Below are positions 22,736 to 34,647 of a DNA stretch of 64,000 nucleotides, piece after piece. The notes beneath the pieces were generated by a model, which saw nothing but the letters and a program-made list of their open reading frames with translations, was not told the DNA's origin and searched no databases. Position 1 is the stretch's first letter, and each line of letters opens with the position of its first letter. The stretch is from Opisthorchis felineus (taxonomy: Eukaryota; Platyhelminthes; Trematoda; Opisthorchiida; Opisthorchiidae): contig SJOL01005910.1 of assembly GCA_004794785.1 (NCBI GenBank), positions 340,132 to 404,131 of the forward strand, given 5' to 3'. The translations under genes were made by a program, and so were the position numbers.

Positions 22736-23080
22736 AAGTAGACTACCCACAAGGTTGAAAAATACCATAAACGAGAGATTCATTTGAGTCTCTCGTGAAA
22801 AACAAATTGGGTTCAAGTAGAACATAAAGGTTGACGGAAACTCCGGGACTGCGCCTACCTGATGAGCTTCAAGAAGGGCGAAACCGGTCGTGGGCTGTCG
22901 AAAAGTTTTCAGAAACCTTGTGAGTAGTTTCCTTTATGAAAATATACTGCGATATCTCGAATATCATGCCAACTGAAACATGAGGCGGCCTTTGTACACT
23001 ACATTCAGTTGAAGAATAGCATAGACGAGGGATTCAATTGAGTCTCCCGTAAAAACCAAATTGATATGCAAAAAAGTGTG
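22736..23080 (-). repeat. dispersed repeat family A, copy 3, spanning a unit junction
   Basis: On the minus strand the end of one unit (blocks around 22950-23075, including ATACTGCGATATCTCG in plus wording) is followed by TGTGAGTAG and the start of the next unit (22745-22925, with ACCTGATGAGCTTCAAGAAG and CGAAACCGGTCGTGGGCTG in plus wording). The copy therefore crosses a head-to-tail joint, so the ancestral arrangement was tandem. Confidence 0.75.
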
Positions 23081-24279
23081 TTTGTCAAGGATGAAATCTC
23101 CATTCAGATTATTTTTGTTGTGTTGCACGTAAGTCCTGAGTGCAATTGCTTGGTATCACAGACGGTCAGGGGAAAAAGTAAGCCGATAGAATCAATTGAT
23201 GGCAGTGTTCCTTGTGGGGGAATACCCCTTCAGAAATTTACAAAAGACTAAACTGGCGATCCTTAAACACTATGAAGTGCAAATATATCTTCTAGGCTCT
23301 AAATAAGTTATCGTTTTAAGGTGAGTGACTGTTGTGGAAGACGGCATTTCTGGGAGAACAGCACTAGAATGGATAAATCTTACAAGACAAGGGTCAGGAT
23401 AGAGAGTTTGACCTGTCTAAAGATCAAATCCGTTATAAGCCAGAGTGAAACTCTGCCGTAAATTTTCAAAGTTTTGATACATTGATTTTAACCATTCGTT
23501 AACCTACATCTCACAAGCATCCACTTTCTTATCCATTCCACTTTTTCGTGCCGTATCGTCAAATACGACGGTTTGTATTTTTGACTATTTTTTGCGCGAG
23601 GAAATTGAGTCCGGTGGGAATAATGAACAACAGATTACCCATTTACCAACCTCATCACCTCTGACAATTCAATCTGCTTCCGGATAATTGAACACAGCTC
23701 ATATTTTGGAACCAACTGGAAATAATCTACACTGGTTACAGAATAGGAACTGATTTCGGTTTTCTAACCCTCAGGCGGGAAAGAATGATGATGAGGTTGT
23801 TTGCTTTTTAAACGGAAAAAAATTGGACTTTTTCCAGTATCAAATTAATACCAAGTCACCCAAGCTATTTGTGTGGCTCTCATTGATGCTATAGAGTAAG
23901 TATGATGACGCTAGTGGAGTAAAGATCCACTCAGTGGAATTCAATGGGTTTTTCATGGGCACATGAAGTAGCGGTTTTTGATATTATAAGGCATTTTTAT
24001 TTTACTGGTTTTTCTGCCTTGAACTGACACAAGTATTCGAATCTTAAGTAATGTAAACCCGCACTATTGACAGGTGCAGTTCACCAGCACTATTGAGCAG
24101 ACTGCCATAGACAAATGGTGGCATACTACTCAGCTGCTATCAGGAGAGTTGCGAGTCGGGATCTCTTAAAGGGATCGGAGGAGCGCAGTACTAGCGGCTC
24201 TCAAAGAGGACGAGAAGTGCCATAGAGGACTTCTATGAGTGAAAGATGATTGGCGTTTTATCCTGCCTCAGTAAGAGTT
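23081..24279. other. non-coding stretch, nothing recognised
   Basis: No gene or repeat recognised across about 1.2 kb. Confidence 0.4.
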
Positions 24280-24490
24280 AACCAAACTGATGATCAGCCT
24301 CTCGTGGCTGAACGGTTACGTGTTCAAACTAATTGCCCGGAGGTCGCGGGTTCGAAAATCCCCACTGGAGTTTTGTGAGATGCGAGCTGTCGGTAATTCG
24401 CAATATGCGTAAAACGGTAGTGCATTGCTTCTTGACTTTCCAGCGTAGACTGGCATCACTTACTGGAGGGAATCCCAGTTAGACTCTAAG
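24280..24490 (+). mobile_element. tRNA-derived SINE, family C copy
   Basis: The head reads TGATCAGCCTCTCGTGGCTG then GAACGGTTACGTGTTC. The B box lies in GGTCGCGGGTTCGAAAATCC. The body continues AGTTTTGTGAGATGCG, TGCTTCTTGACTTTCCAGCG and ends with ACTGGAGGGAATCCC. Orientation and block order match the other family C copies. Confidence 0.75.
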
Positions 24491-25391
24491 TCTTTTCGGT
24501 TAACAGAACAAAGGTCATTGACGTACTAAAGACGGAGTGCAGGCGAAAGGCGTCCAGATGGTAGCTTATGGCCAGTTGCCCGAACATTTTGTTTATTCAG
24601 GTAGTGAATTCCAGGGCAGGTCAACAAGACATCGGGAAACATTTCGTTCTCAGCCTGATAACGTATATTTCTGATGCATCACAAATGACGCGCGGTACAT
24701 CCATACCCGATAATTCCACTAAATTCCTCGTGAAATCTAACGCTCCCCCCGGCCGCATCAAAAGGTGTCACAGAAACTTAAATCATACAAGGAAATACTT
24801 CATGCTGCGTTTGATTGGTCCTCACAAAAATTCGTACGGCTTTGATTCTCGTCAAACTAGATCAGTGCAGTAAACCCATCTTTTATTAAATTTAGTGATT
24901 ATTGTCATAACTTTGCTAAGCACTACTTTTAGATATGAAAGGCATATATAGACGCGTTTTTGCCAGGTTTCTTTACCATGTTGCGTTACAAAATCAGATT
25001 TAGGAATGGGCGTACTAAAAAACATTATTCTGGAGTTGTTTTACTATCCTCCTGGTCAAATTGCTACCATTCGATGATGGAAACATATAACTCACCAAGA
25101 ATCGGAAAATTACGGGACCGCTGCCTGCTTTTTTAAGATGATAACGAAAAAAATATTAGTCTTGGTGTCTGAAGTTATGCAGAGGTTTCCAAATGGCAAA
25201 ATGAAAAAAACTCTTGATTACCTGCCTCGGGATGTTTACGCGCGTAGGATTATAGTTGGTGCCACTTTGATATGTTTTTTCTCCGATTTTTAGCATCAGG
25301 TATCTCTTGTTCGAGTAGATTAAAGATCACATGAGTGCAACTTTTCCTGTTCACTTTAACTTGTGAAAATTGTGTGCGTTTCCACCACTAC
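24491..25391. other. non-coding stretch, nothing recognised
   Basis: A plus frame of 101 codons at 24568-24873 has no recognised domain. Confidence 0.35.
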
Positions 25392-25575
25392 CTTTTTTGG
25401 CAACTGCTTCAGATTTAGAGTCCTCTCTCTGATCGGCATTCGAAAGCAAGCGGAACATAGTGCTTCTCTCAAAGAGCACAAATCGTCACGACTGACCGCG
25501 GCCTCATTCTCTCTTCCTCTCTCTTTGGAAGTGCATACTTTGGTCTTCACAGTTTTTGCACCCTTTCCTGAACGT
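25392..25575 (-). CDS. candidate internal exon, basic protein, family unknown
   Basis: On the minus strand a pyrimidine-rich stretch ends in TTCCAAG (acceptor). It is followed by one base and 61 open codons, then a GTAGTG donor after AAAAAG. The peptide is rich in Lys, Arg and Glu (RSGKGAKTVKTKVCTSKE, then a CSLREALCSACFRMPIRERT stretch and LNLKQLPKK). Its composition is more protein-like than the surrounding frames. The opposite strand is also open for 103 codons but has no splice sites around it. I do not recognise a family. It ends in phase 0, so it does not join directly to the 15818-15990 candidate. Confidence 0.25.
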
Positions 25576-25621
25576 CTTGGAATCACATTGAATAAATGTA
25601 AAAAACCTAAAGCCAGGTCTC

Positions 25622-25801
25622 GACAAATACACTCGTTTGCATGTCAAAGTGGTTTTCACGGGAGACTCAACTGAATCCATCGTTTATGATATTCTACAAC
25701 TGAATGTGCTGCACAAAGACCGCCTTATGTTTCAGATGGTACGATATTCGAGATATCGCAGTATTCTTTCATAGAGAACTACTCACAAGTTTGCTGAAAA
25801 G
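25622..25801 (+). repeat. dispersed repeat family A, copy 4, spanning a unit junction
   Basis: Blocks in order: ATACACTCGTTTGCA, GGTTTTCACGGGAGACTC, AATCCATCGTTTATGA, CAACTGAATGTGCTGCACAA, GGTACGATATTCGAGATATC and then ACTACTCACAAGTTTGCTG, which is the start of the next unit. Confidence 0.75.
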
Positions 25802-26471
25802 CCAGTTAGTTTCATTGTGTTAAACGGATATCAGAAATCTGATCGACTGACCAGGTTGCCAGGCTCTGTTTTTCCAGGAGTCGACCGCTTCACTTTACTC
25901 CATGGAAATCTGTTTGTCGGTGCAAAACCGTGGGTTGTTACTAGGTTACAAACAGCATTGATCACCACTCTTTGCATACTCCATTGGATGCTCAAATGTG
26001 CTCTCCAAGTGTACCGGTCCACGGGACCACGTGAGTCGTGTTTCTTTATATCGATTTTCACGTCCGGTTATTCGATACCTATGTGGCCCTTACTGCGGTT
26101 GACTTGAACACTCAGGGTGAAACCATCTTTTTTTAACGTCATTCTAATATTCATGGATATTTCTCTAACCGATCTAATTCCAAGTGATAACGTAACAACC
26201 AAAGGTCAATTGTGACATAAGAATAGGCATATCCGCATTGCACTCTCATACAAGCTGATTGGCTGAAAGTCCGCAGTCATGTGGATTCTACTACAGCATT
26301 CCTAAGCTGACCTTTGATAATCTCGCCTACAGACAGCAATCCCCTCCCACTTACCCCAAATTCTGTGGATGTGTACTTCTGTGTCGAGAGTCTGATGGAT
26401 AGACTCAACCAGGCAACTTATCCCGTTGTCGCAACTGTCATTCTGAAATCTGGCTTGGTGCTGCAACCATT
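25802..26471. other. non-coding stretch, nothing recognised
   Basis: Frames of 76-96 codons on both strands at 25817-26107 overlap each other without a domain or splice support. Confidence 0.4.
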
Positions 26472-26585
26472 AAGGCAATTCGGTTGAGGTGAAGCACACA
26501 TGCTCAGTGTACCCGCTTTGTCCACGCTGCAAGGTTTCCATCGATATAGACTTACATGCGTTGCTGTTATGAGTACACGTGAGCA
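26472..26585 (+). repeat. repeat F, copy 1
   Basis: The blocks AATTCGGTTGAGGTGAAGCA, ACATGCTCAGTGTACCCGC, and GTTGCTGTTATGAGTACACG recur with substitutions at 36653-36765 in the same order and orientation. The nature of the element is unknown. Confidence 0.55.
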
Positions 26586-27093
26586 GGACGTCAATCCAGT
26601 TCTTGGTTTCACGCTGTGTTCTGTTGTAATGGTAGCATCCGGTGGAAGAGTTGTTTATCTTAATCGACTACCCACTGATCCACTACCCAGCTGATCGGAC
26701 TATCTGAAGCACGGTGCGATTGTTTCTCGTTTCAAAAATCTTTTCCATTTCCTGGGCACGTGCGATCCAGCAGCGCTATCTGTCAATCCCTAAATAATTA
26801 TTCGGTGTTTTAGGGTTCTGCGCGCAGCATTGATCTTCATTGAACCAATCGATCTAGCCATACAAAGGCAATTATTAACTGGAATCCAGTCCATTAAAGC
26901 GCACTCAGCTCTGGGGCTAAGCACAACACCCATCAGCCATTGTATCAGGAACACGTGACACCCGAATAGTAGTGTGAGATATCTGGGTTCGTCCCTGGTG
27001 GTTTGAGGTGTATGACCGAAATGAGGTCTTGTGTGCGTGTTTTTGAGGAACGACATACATGGATCGAAAGAAACAGCAAGGTTTGTGCAAGAG
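26586..27093. other. non-coding stretch, nothing recognised
   Basis: A minus frame at 26790-27149 (119 codons) has no domain and overlaps the next frame. Confidence 0.35.
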
Positions 27094-27594
27094 CTACCTG
27101 CTGGCCAAACTGACGCTGAGTATGAAGGCAGTAATGTAAAACATATCATTTGAATTTTGTGAGGGTTTATTTTGGTTTATTTTGCTGGGCAGAAAATTAG
27201 ATAAAAAGCAACGGCTAGATGATTTACAGCTAAATGAATCAGAACGACTTGGCTGAGGAACCTGTGGGAAGGAGTCAATAAACGAAGACGTGTAAGGGTG
27301 GACAGAACTTCCTGGCTGCCCGGGCCAAAGAAGGGGGTTTGGTTGAGGTGTCACACATTGCGCCTTTGACTCAAAAGTCTGACACACAAGGCAGTGAGAG
27401 GATGTGAGGTTTGGTTCAGGGATCCTGCCGGTAGCCTCTGACTCAAAAGGCTGAACCGCGAGGCAGCGCTTGTTGAAGTTTTCTTGGGGCACTCTTCCCG
27501 GAGCCAATGATTGGATAATTTGGCTCATTTGGTAGCCTGGCCGAGGACGCAGGGAGTAATGCATTATTGTATGAATCCTAATGCGTCTGTGCAC
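27094..27594 (-). CDS. open frame with an internal tandem duplication, possible exon
   Basis: The second longest open frame outside LINE antisense sequence: 166 codons on the minus strand. It is rich in Pro, Ser and Asn. Residues around QPFESEATGRIPEPN and QTFESKAQCVTPQPNP are two copies of a unit of about 24 residues, encoded by a DNA duplication of about 72 bp at 27343-27490. Because the unit length is a multiple of three, the frame stays open through both copies. The ends lack strong splice sites that I can place. It may be a fragment of a proline-rich protein, a retroelement gag-like remnant, or simply a minisatellite that happens to be open. Confidence 0.25.
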   Translation of the reverse strand: MHRRIRIHTIMHYSLRPRPGYQMSQIIQSLAPGRVPQENFNKRCLAVQPFESEATGRIPEPNLTSSHCLVCQTFESKAQCVTPQPNPLLWPGQPGSSVHPYTSSFIDSFPQVPQPSRSDSFSCKSSSRCFLSNFLPSKINQNKPSQNSNDMFYITAFILSVSLASR

Positions 27595-27835
27595 GGCAGT
27601 GGTCTCAACGTCTGAGTGAAACGGCTTATTTTCTTCACATTCCTATCGCAGAGGACACTACGACTTTATCTCCATACCATCTCGTAATACGATTTATCGC
27701 AGTATGCGGACTCGCTGTTTTTCGTTGGACTGCATCACATTGGCATTTCTGACATGGATGACACTTTAGGAACTGATTTTCAGCCAGTATAGCGCGCAGG
27801 TTCATTGCGGCACTGAATTCTGCCCACCATGACAA

Positions 27836-27905
27836 GGTGACACAGCCTTTCAAACCACGGACCTCCCGGTTAGTGAATTCGTGCCTTAGCTACTGAGCCA
27901 TCCAG
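27836..27905 (-). repeat. tRNA-like SINE head, family B type
   Basis: The minus strand reads AACTCTGGATGGCTCAGTAG, CTAAGGCACGAATTCACT and GGTCCGTGGTTTGAAAGG. This is an A-box and B-box arrangement close to the head of family B. The usual family B body does not follow, so this is a head fragment or a different subfamily. Confidence 0.55.
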
Positions 27906-28769
27906 AGTTCTCAGCTCCTGGGACTCATTCAGTTTTGTGGTAGCCTTGTTTTTAGTTCAGAGAGCGCCACCTACTTTGTTGCCATAATCTAACATGAGTC
28001 TCCCTTGACCACTGATCATGTGGTACATGTAATTTTGGGAAACCTTGTCTTTAGTCCTGTTCACTAATACGTCAACAGTTCCAGTCATTTATACTGTGCC
28101 AGCTCGGCTATGGAGAGCTGTCCAAGAAGACACACAGAGCAAGTACCGACCTCTCATTGTATATATCTAGTTGCAAGTTCCTATTCAAGGAATGGGAGGC
28201 AGGTTTGGGAATAAAATGAGGAAATGTCCTAACCTCGACTAGTTAGACGCCAACGGGCACTCCAGAAGTCTCGTCAGAAGGCACGTGAATAGAAAAGGCT
28301 CCAGGCAGTAACCCTAACAGGACGAGCAAATAACCAAATGTCAGTCTCTCCTCACACCATGAACACGCAAATTCCCGGCAAGGCTACCGTGAAACGGGAA
28401 TGGATCTCAATAACTCACCATTCTTCTGTTGTATTGAGGAAACTGGGGTCAGCACCGAAGGGCAGGACCATCGGATGTGCATGAGAACACGAGCAGTCAT
28501 CAGTATTCTGCTAGACAGGCTGGAAGAAAACTTCCCACACAAATTGAGGCAGCACAGAGCAGCTATCAGAAGAAAAGACATATTCTTCCTAACAAATGTA
28601 CTTCAGTAATAGGGAAGACGCAAATAAGATTTGGGAAAGTGAAAGTGTTGGTGTTTGGAAATGCGAGACAAGCATGGAATTTTCGGACATTGTACTTCGC
28701 ATGTACATGCTCGATCGACCGACTCATAGGGTTCGCTCCCATCTATCTACCACTACGAGTGAATGACTG
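27906..28769. other. non-coding stretch with A/G-rich plus strand in its second half
   Basis: From about 28180 to 28660 the plus strand is enriched in A and G over T and C. Overlapping frames at 28400-28609 and 28477-28917 show no domain. Confidence 0.35.
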
Positions 28770-28950
28770 CCAGCTTAGTTCTGACTCTCTCTTTGTGTCT
28801 AGCTGCCATGCCCCACGATGGAAACACGAGCGCTGGGATACTACCTGGTTGCCCAACCCTAGACAGGAACAGTCGAGATGCAGGGGTTGGTTCGAACTAC
28901 GGATCTTCAGTCGGTAATTTCGCGCATCAACCACTGAGCTATCTCGAACT
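28770..28950 (-). mobile_element. tRNA-derived SINE, family B copy
   Basis: The minus strand head has GAGATAGCTCAGTGGTTG (A box) near 28930-28947 and GTAGTTCGAACCAACC (B box) near 28890-28907. The body contains the reverse complements of CTAGACAGGAACAGTCGAGA and CTAGCTGCCATGC. The B box GTTCGAACC is close to a perfect match to the RNA polymerase III consensus. Confidence 0.78.
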
Positions 28951-31900
28951 CAAATGAAACAATAGATATAAAGGAGACATCAGACCAGGGAAGGAATAAA
29001 CAAGGCTGGAGGCGAGCGAATGAAGTTCACGGTAGGGAACTTTGGAGGTAAGGTCCCAAGGTCATCCAGGTATCAGCCAATCAACAAACCGAATGAAATG
29101 TTCACTTCAAATACCAACGACAAACCAAGGTCACCCCGAGGACCGTATGTAAACATGCAGATCGTCCAAAAGCACCCTGATGGTTTTATGCAGGATAAGT
29201 AGCACGTATCTGCAGCAAAAATATCCAGCTCAGCCACCAAGTCAACAGCCATGAACACTGAAGGTTGTTCATCATTGTTACTGGTCCTCTATCTGCACAA
29301 GTTGCTAATTAATTCGCCACTGAACGGGCTAGTATATACGTGTGGTCTCAAGGAAAATTAAGCTTGCACTCCAATTTACAAATGCACCTATGGTGTGCAT
29401 ACACCCGAAATGCCGAACTCAGGAAGGGGTGTGGTAGAGTTCCTAGGTCTGAGTTAACGGTCAATCAAGGTTGATCTATCCTCTGCATCAAACGAAAGTT
29501 CGTAACGAATCATGCCCTGGTAGATTTTGCAGTTACCATTTTCAACAATAGATTCACATTTCGCGACTGCTGACTAGAGTCTTTGAAACCATTTACCTCA
29601 GGTCGGACGTACTGCGTTAGTTTTTATTCTAAAGTGTGTATAACTTGTGCACAACATCTTATCCCAATTCGCTGCGGTCTGTGATAGCAGGAGTCCACCA
29701 AAAACAAAAAGTAAATGAAATCAAAATTTTATCAACCGGAACGCAATATGCTGTATCCCTTAACGGTAGAATAACCAGACAGTCATCATAGATGTGTTGT
29801 ATCTTTGATCGAGAAATATTTTTGTCCTACAAGTCGCAAACAAATTTTTTAATCGGGAAACTGTTGTCTCCACTTGGAGTTCATGTCGACCAAATATTTC
29901 GCACGCTATTCGGCAGCCGAACTGACCGTGTTTCACTAGCTTGTGATGGCAGGACCAATCCGTTTGTTGTCGCTAATTTCCGTTGAATGACTCCACAAAT
30001 TCACAGGTTGACCGACTTGTCTAACCACCAAACCACCGGGAAACTGTGGTTTGGGATCAGCAATACACTTTGAAGGGCTTAAGCAGGCTATATTATAAAG
30101 AGTCATCTTACTTTGATATTCCTCCAAATAAAACAAATATTTTGAAAGACAACCAATGAACACCATGAAAGAGGTACATTTCCAGGTTCTCTGGAATGTC
30201 TTGTTCTTGGAAAGGCAAGTCTTGGTGCAGTTGGTTTATTCAGTTAGAACTAGTTGCAGGAAAACATCTCATTATCGGGCGAATAACCAACCCTCACATC
30301 TTGGCAACTATCAGAATCTGAGCTATTCAAATAGGGAACCTGAGACTGCAAACCCAAGCCAGTGTTGGACACAAGCACATGAATGCCTTAATAAATCAAA
30401 TGAATCTCGTTGCACATAACGGAGGGTGGAGATGATGCCACGATGGTTTAACCAGAAAGAAGGTGACACCATCAGTCGTGTGGTTGAGTTACTTCTGATC
30501 TATTTGAACTGATGTGAGAAGTCTGTTATGACAATCTGCGTGTGGAAGCAAAACTGGAGAACAATGGGACCAAGCTAGGCACAGAAAGCATCACGAGAGA
30601 GAAGACGGTGAGACCGAGAGTCAAGTCAATGGTTCTGTGTTAAGCACAAACGTGCTGGTTATGGGAGAATACACAGGCATCAAAACTTGCTTTAGGGGGT
30701 TGAGAGACAAGCGGTATCTAAGGTCACCCTGCAAGGTCAAAATAACAGGCAATGATATGGTTGAGAGCACGAAGTGTAGAGTTTCAGCTCGCGGATAGAG
30801 TGGATAACGTGATCCACTGTGAAAGGCGGAATAGGTCTAAAGTAGACCACATCACGGAATACGTCACCACGCACAAATGAAGACGGACCCTCCACAGTTC
30901 TATAGGGGGATTCCTTTAACTACACGTTGGATTTTGGTTCACAGTAACATCATGAATAAACTGATTTCATTCCGATCGTTCTGTGTTCTTGAAACGATGG
31001 TCACTGAATACGGTGTCAGTCTTTCTGAAGTTCCGAGATTTCTACGCAAATGCCAGATTGGTGATCGTTGACCTAAACGTCTTGTGTTAACTGTTTCGGA
31101 AGCAAGCACACTGGCCGATGTACAATGCGCAAATCCCAACTAATTGGTGTTGATTATGTAACAATATAGCTATAGTTAATTAACCATGTGTCTGCACAAA
31201 ATTGTTGATGCATCGGACTTGAAAAGCTGAATATTCATGCGAAACGGGCGCAATGTTTACATATATGTCTGTGGTAAATCTGCTTACACATGTACAAGCG
31301 TAGACTGATCGAACTAGTTGCAATACGCACTAAGAGAAAATCACACACTATGGGTCACATTCAATCGAAAGTCTAGTTCTGACTGGGTCACTGTACGGTA
31401 CAAGTTCTCCTTCACTTTGGAGCAATCGAATACACTTCAAAATACTGTGTCCTTCGGTTGAGAACAGTAGGTGCTTTGGACAAAGATGTCTTCGGCAAGC
31501 TCTGGTCACATCTCAAAAATGCGAGCATCAGGACAGAAAGATATTGCGCAACCTAAGAAGCAGTTGTAGGGTGAATGGCTTCGGCTACCCGCTGGTGAAC
31601 CTCGAGATTCCAATCACCAGGGGGGAGGATATTTTTGGGATTGTATTTTGAGTGCGTGTCCAGCACCCCAAGAGTATGTGTGCAAGGATAGGTCAGACCA
31701 CGGCAGATCCACGACAAATAAAGAGAGCTATTGACGGTAAAAGGCTCGGTCACAGTGTCGGATGGTGTTTGTCTCGGCTGACGCTGTTGTGCGGCACTGT
31801 CGGAGGTCGGATACTGAGCAATTTCAAAACGCTACCGAGATTTATGACATCGCACGAGGCCATGCTGTACGTTCGCCTGATGTTACACCATTGAGCAAGT

Positions 31901-33144
31901 AATTGTCTTCCTGGCCATGGAAGGTGATGAACGTGGAGTTTACTATTTTCTCCTTTGACAGAATCGCCTATCCATATGCCCAACGTACCATTCTGCACAG
32001 CAACAGGTATTAAAGTATACCGACGTCTTCTGGCTACTTCACCTTTGAGGTTAAAGGATAATAGGCATTTGTTTGTGAATCAAGTTCAAACACTACATAA
32101 ACGAGAAGGAACCCTTCTGCTTCCTGCGTGTGTGCGTAAAATCTTGGATAAACAATCAACCGAAGTGCCTTGAGTGCGTGCGTTCCTGAAAAAAAAATCT
32201 GCATTCCTTTATCAAACCTGAGATGTGTACTCCTCAATTGTCCAATGTCAGATTTGGTAAGTGTGTTACCCTTAGAGCCAATTTGTTTTTGAAAACTATA
32301 TCACAACACCACTCACTTTTTATTGAAACGCACTTTGAATGTTTCCACTACCAGATCTGATACCTATTCTCACTGGGTGAAGTCCGCTTAGAACATTTCC
32401 AGTCAGACTTGGCTAACTGCTTTACGGAGTTACTCGCTTCCGTGTCTTTTAGCATAACTTAGTGGCTGTGGAACAGTTGTATTTCGTACAATAGGACTTG
32501 GTGCTCATGAGAATATCGTGATCAGCTGTCCTGACAACAATGCTGATTTGAGGATATATACTGCTGGTGCGAGCCATGAATAGTGCAATTTTCGCACAGT
32601 ATGAAATATCACGGTCGTAGTCAGTCGTTAGAATTCATTGATATCTTCCACTGTACTACTTCAGTGGGGCTAAATATTATTGTGACGATCAAGAAAGGTC
32701 CAGAGACGCTTCTTAGTGACTGAGTTTGTGAAGATATATGCAAATGAGTAGTTGGCTAATAGTCCGTTCGTGAGGGTCAAACGGCATCCCCATCCTCCGA
32801 TGACTTCTAACTGTACCCGTATGGTGTTAACAGGACAGGACGGTTGACTGAGGAAGCTGTCTGACCCTGTGCTTAACACGATCAGGTTAATCCACACGGA
32901 ACTGATATTTGCGCCACTCTCATTCAATCAATCCTGTTCCCGTCTTGAAGCAATTATTCTAGTATTTCCACACCAAAGAGTGAGAGCACTGGACTCGCGT
33001 TTCATTCTTATTAGAACATACCATCACTGTACATCCTCGGTTACCCCTGGATCTGAACCCCCAACATCTCACTTGCGAGGCCAACTGGGTTATAGGTGTC
33101 GGGCAAACGAATTATATCGCCCAAGCGTGAACACGTTCACGTGA
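28951..33144. other. 4.2 kb without a recognised gene or repeat
   Basis: Only chance-length frames on both strands. The plus strand is A/G-rich around 30250-30860. A weak tRNA-like stretch near 32970-33080 resembles 22470-22600. No retroelement domain, RNA gene or convincing exon was found. Confidence 0.4.
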
Positions 33145-33260
33145 TAATTCAGGTACGTCAAGCGCAGTGATAGGGTGGTGGTAACACACTTAACCTTCAT
33201 GTCAGATAGCCCTAGCTCAAATCTCCGGAAGAGTGAAGGATGTGCGCTACTGATGAAGTT
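33145..33260 (+). repeat. tRNA-like sequence (SINE head)
   Basis: GGTGGTGGTAACACACTTAA resembles an A-box arm and CCTAGCTCAAATCTCCGG a B-box arm. The arrangement parallels that at 20705-20790. It is diverged and not a plausible functional tRNA. Confidence 0.4.
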
Positions 33261-34360
33261 TGATTTGGGCGAAACTCGAACCTAGCGGTTCCACTTTTGG
33301 GGGCGGACTCATTAGATTAGCTGCGCCAAGACAGGAGGAGGACAGTTCAGAGAGAATTATGTGAATGAAAATGACTGAATATATTCTAAATTCACTAAAT
33401 TAGTACACAGAAAGCAGTTTAACTCTTAGTGAGCCTCCTTCATTGTTGAACGCCCAATTCATTTTGACCACCCAGTAAATACGTTTCAGCCTTTAAATTG
33501 AATGCGACAGGTGGCATTCCTCGTTTAGTCCTACTAAGTCTGCGAGGCAGGGTTTTATAATCCCAAAAGGCCTTGACCATAACAGCAGCTAGTTGTGTGA
33601 CTAAGATCGATATTTTTTACCTCCCTAGTTATCACTTTAGCCTTTCGAAATGGCGGTTTATTCGTCGATATACATCACCCATTGCATTCAACCAAGAAGT
33701 TAAAGAACCCAACTGAAAGCAGTATGAAAGGCTCTCTCACAGAGAAACGCGAGGACCTCTCCCAGCACAAGAAGAAAAACCATATCAAAAAAGGGGAGCA
33801 ACCAGTCATGTAAACTCGACAAAATCATATCACAACACAATACAAACTAAGGATATACCAATCAGAACAGAAAAGGAGACTGATAAAAGTATAAACCTCC
33901 GTAAGAACCATTCATGCTCAAAGAATGCGAAACACGACACAACATCAATTAGAGACAGAACAATCGGAACATAAAGAAAGGTTTTCCGGAAGAAGCTACC
34001 CAGGGCGACAATTGAATGATAGGAATAAAGGCCACAACGCAAGACAAGTGGAGATGGAACAGTGGGATCGCGGAAAAGATGGGTTCCAATCAACCAGTCA
34101 AATCAAGTGAAAACTGTGTAAATCCAAACAGGTAAGGCTGACTCCACCCCTCCCTAAGGAACCCAATCGTCCAATGATGATGCCTCTTCAGTTGGTGACA
34201 AAGAACTTGCATATAAGCTCAGCAAGCAGATCAACAGGCATCTGATCAACAAATGGTAAGCGCGTTCGAGTCACCAATATTCCGATACATTTCCTTACCA
34301 CCACTGCTTATGACGCTCACCGGTAAATCTTGGACTTTTGTGGTGTTATCCTTTCGGTAG
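33261..34360. other. non-coding stretch including an A-rich, T-poor tract
   Basis: From about 33713 to 34125 the plus strand is strongly enriched in A over T. The resulting minus frame at 33830-34093 is hydrophobic, which is a by-product of that composition and not evidence of a membrane protein. Confidence 0.4.
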
Positions 34361-34647
34361 TCGATCAGCCCCTTAGAAATCCAGAAAGTGATTTGCTTAT
34401 GGTTCTAGGCGGCTGCTCCCCTGACGTTTGGCTGCAGTTGGAAAATTCCCACGTCGCTAAATTCACATCCTCGAGGAGAACGAGGTGGATGGAGCTTACA
34501 GCACTAGGCAGCATGCCCATTGTTGGAAAAATTATAAATTTTTTTGTTACGCTCAATTTCGACATACTAGTTAACGTGAACCCGGCTACCTTTGAAGCTA
34601 TGACTTTTTCGTGTCAAGTGATATTACATAATAAACAGCCTGAAATC
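34361..34647 (+). CDS. candidate internal exon, family unknown
   Basis: A pyrimidine-rich stretch ending CTTTCGGTAG (acceptor) is followed by two bases and 95 open codons, then a GTGAGT donor after GAAATC. The peptide is well mixed (DLLMVLGGCSPDVWLQLENS near its start, PIVGKIINFFVTLNFDILVN mid-way) and alternates hydrophobic and polar residues like an extracellular beta domain. I could not assign a family. It enters in phase 1 and leaves in phase 0, and the next candidate at 37744 does not join it in phase. Confidence 0.25.

Noticed and set aside
33830..34093. Hydrophobic minus-strand frame that looks like membrane helices
   Set aside because: The hydrophobicity follows from the A-rich composition of the plus strand (T-rich codons in reverse). 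There is no splice context and no family match.
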